Below are positions 42,279-43,010 of a stretch of 43,010 bases of DNA, piece after piece (positions within the stretch are counted from its first letter, which is position 1; every line of letters begins with the position of its first letter). The notes below the pieces were generated by a model that was not told the DNA's origin, did no database searches, and was given only the letters and a program-made list of their open reading frames with translations. The stretch is taken from positions 1 through 43,010 of the forward strand of contig VFZX01000023.1 in the NCBI GenBank assembly GCA_016871015.1. Reading direction: 5' to 3'. Position numbers and translations under genes: made by a program. This stretch comes from Acidobacteriota bacterium (GTDB taxonomy: Bacteria; Acidobacteriota; Terriglobia; Bryobacterales; Bryobacteraceae).

Positions 42279-43010
42279 ATGACGAATTGGCGTATCTTGA
42301 CAACCGTCGGCTTTCTCGCGCTCGCAGGAATCCATCCAGGGACAGCGCAGGAGACGAAGAAGCCGGCGACACCTCCGGAACAGGCGGCGCTGACCGCCGC
42401 CCTCAAGATCAAGGATCCGGCCAAGCGCCTGGAAGCGCTTGCGGTGTTCCTGGGAGAGTATCCAGACAAATTCACCTCCAGGGCGCGGGGCAGTTCCGTT
42501 ACGACCGCAGTTGCCCTGTACGCCAAAGACAAGCCAGCCTTGCTGGCTGAATTCCGGAAGCAACTCGCAGCCACGCCAAAAACGATCGACCAGATTGACC
42601 TGCATCGCACGCTGGCGACCGAATTGACGGGCAAGGGTCTCTTCCTGGACGAAGCCATCAAGGCCGCGAACCGCGCAGTCGCGTTGGATAGCTTGGAAGT
42701 ATTCGGTGCCGCGTTGAAAGCGACTGCCAAGGCGAACAAGCGCCCCGACCCAACCGGCGAGACGATCCGGGCACGCCACCAGCTTTACCGGGTCGGCTTG
42801 CTGGAGGCCCAGGGGCAGGCTTTGCTCAAAGCTGGTAAGCACAGGGCGGCCGCGAACTCGCTCAAAGCCGCCCTGCAACTCGACTCCTCGAATGGCGCCG
42901 CTGCACTCGGCTTGGCGTCGATCGCAGAGAAACGCAAGCGCGCGAAAGAAGCTCTGCACTACGCCACGATCGCCATGCTGGGCCGCGCGACACCGGAGGC
43001 GAAGAAGAAG
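42279..43010 (+). CDS. Exported TPR-like protein, 3' end beyond window
   Basis: Open from ATG 42279 to the last base (244 codons, no stop). A signal peptide (residues 1-23, ILTTVGFLALAGIHPGTAQ) is followed by helical repeats of TPR type: DPAKRLEALAVFLGEYPDKF, LFLDEAIKAANRAVALDS, GKHRAAANSLKAALQLDSSN and a further helix ending KEALHYATIAML. GGAG at 42267-42270 lies 8 bases before the start. In acidobacteria such N-terminal regions often precede a thioredoxin-like (TlpA) domain, but that part, if present, lies outside the window. Function unassigned. Confidence 0.75.
   Translation, partial: MTNWRILTTVGFLALAGIHPGTAQETKKPATPPEQAALTAALKIKDPAKRLEALAVFLGEYPDKFTSRARGSSVTTAVALYAKDKPALLAEFRKQLAATPKTIDQIDLHRTLATELTGKGLFLDEAIKAANRAVALDSLEVFGAALKATAKANKRPDPTGETIRARHQLYRVGLLEAQGQALLKAGKHRAAANSLKAALQLDSSNGAAALGLASIAEKRKRAKEALHYATIAMLGRATPEAKKK

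Overview
The window is high-GC, densely packed bacterial DNA. The gene content points to Acidobacteriota, most likely a Solibacter/Bryobacter-like lineage. This rests on large Oar-type TonB-dependent outer-membrane proteins with an N-terminal carboxypeptidase-regulatory-like domain, Tat-exported Gfo/Idh/MocA oxidoreductases, secreted PQQ- and NHL-type propellers, a ThuA-domain protein, and many start-stop overlaps (ATGA/GTGA). The lineage is an inference from content, not a computed result.

Layout. 1-1935: C-terminal part of one TonB-dependent receptor. 2058-4153 (minus): a 2,4-dienoyl-CoA-reductase-type SDR and a secreted PQQ-like propeller. 4181-6217: a membrane-anchored patatin-like phospholipase. 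6232-9828 (minus): a complete Oar-like TonB receptor. 9865-17291 (minus): the run lysS > LolC/E-like permease > asparagine synthetase > GT39-type membrane glycosyltransferase > Tat-type Gfo/Idh/MocA protein. 17328-18874 (plus): a dolichyl-phosphate-type GT2 and two small exported proteins. 18854-19657 (minus): an alpha/beta hydrolase. 19709-27665 (plus): a six-gene envelope operon (DUF1175 > thioester alpha-2-macroglobulin > four-TM protein > TPR protein > two exported helical proteins). 27669-32721 (minus): NHL protein > Tat-type Gfo/Idh/MocA > degenerate MBL-ThuA fusion > serine beta-lactamase-like esterase. 32722-35374 (plus): a small island with an AhpD-like gene interrupted by one in-frame TGA and a DarTG toxin-antitoxin locus. 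35375-42010 (minus): pentaheme cytochrome > sorbosone-dehydrogenase-like propeller > S9 peptidase > thiE, each joined to the next by a 4-base overlap. 42279-43010: the start of an exported, TPR-like protein that runs off the window.

Most notable points. (1) The AhpD-like gene at 33120-33719 has TGA exactly where the second Cys of the CxxC redox motif belongs. A hairpin with a GGTC tetraloop starts its loop 18 bases after the TGA, close to the geometry of the E. coli fdhF SECIS. This is a predicted selenoprotein of the CxxU type. (2) The darT toxin that overlaps its 3' end is broken by an internal deletion and two frame changes, while the antitoxin darG is intact. (3) Several transcription-unit heads have a TATAAT-like hexamer only 6-8 bases before the start codon, which predicts leaderless mRNAs. 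(4) A DUF1175/alpha-2-macroglobulin operon carries four further envelope genes of unknown role.

No tRNA, rRNA, CRISPR array, insertion sequence or integrase was recognised.
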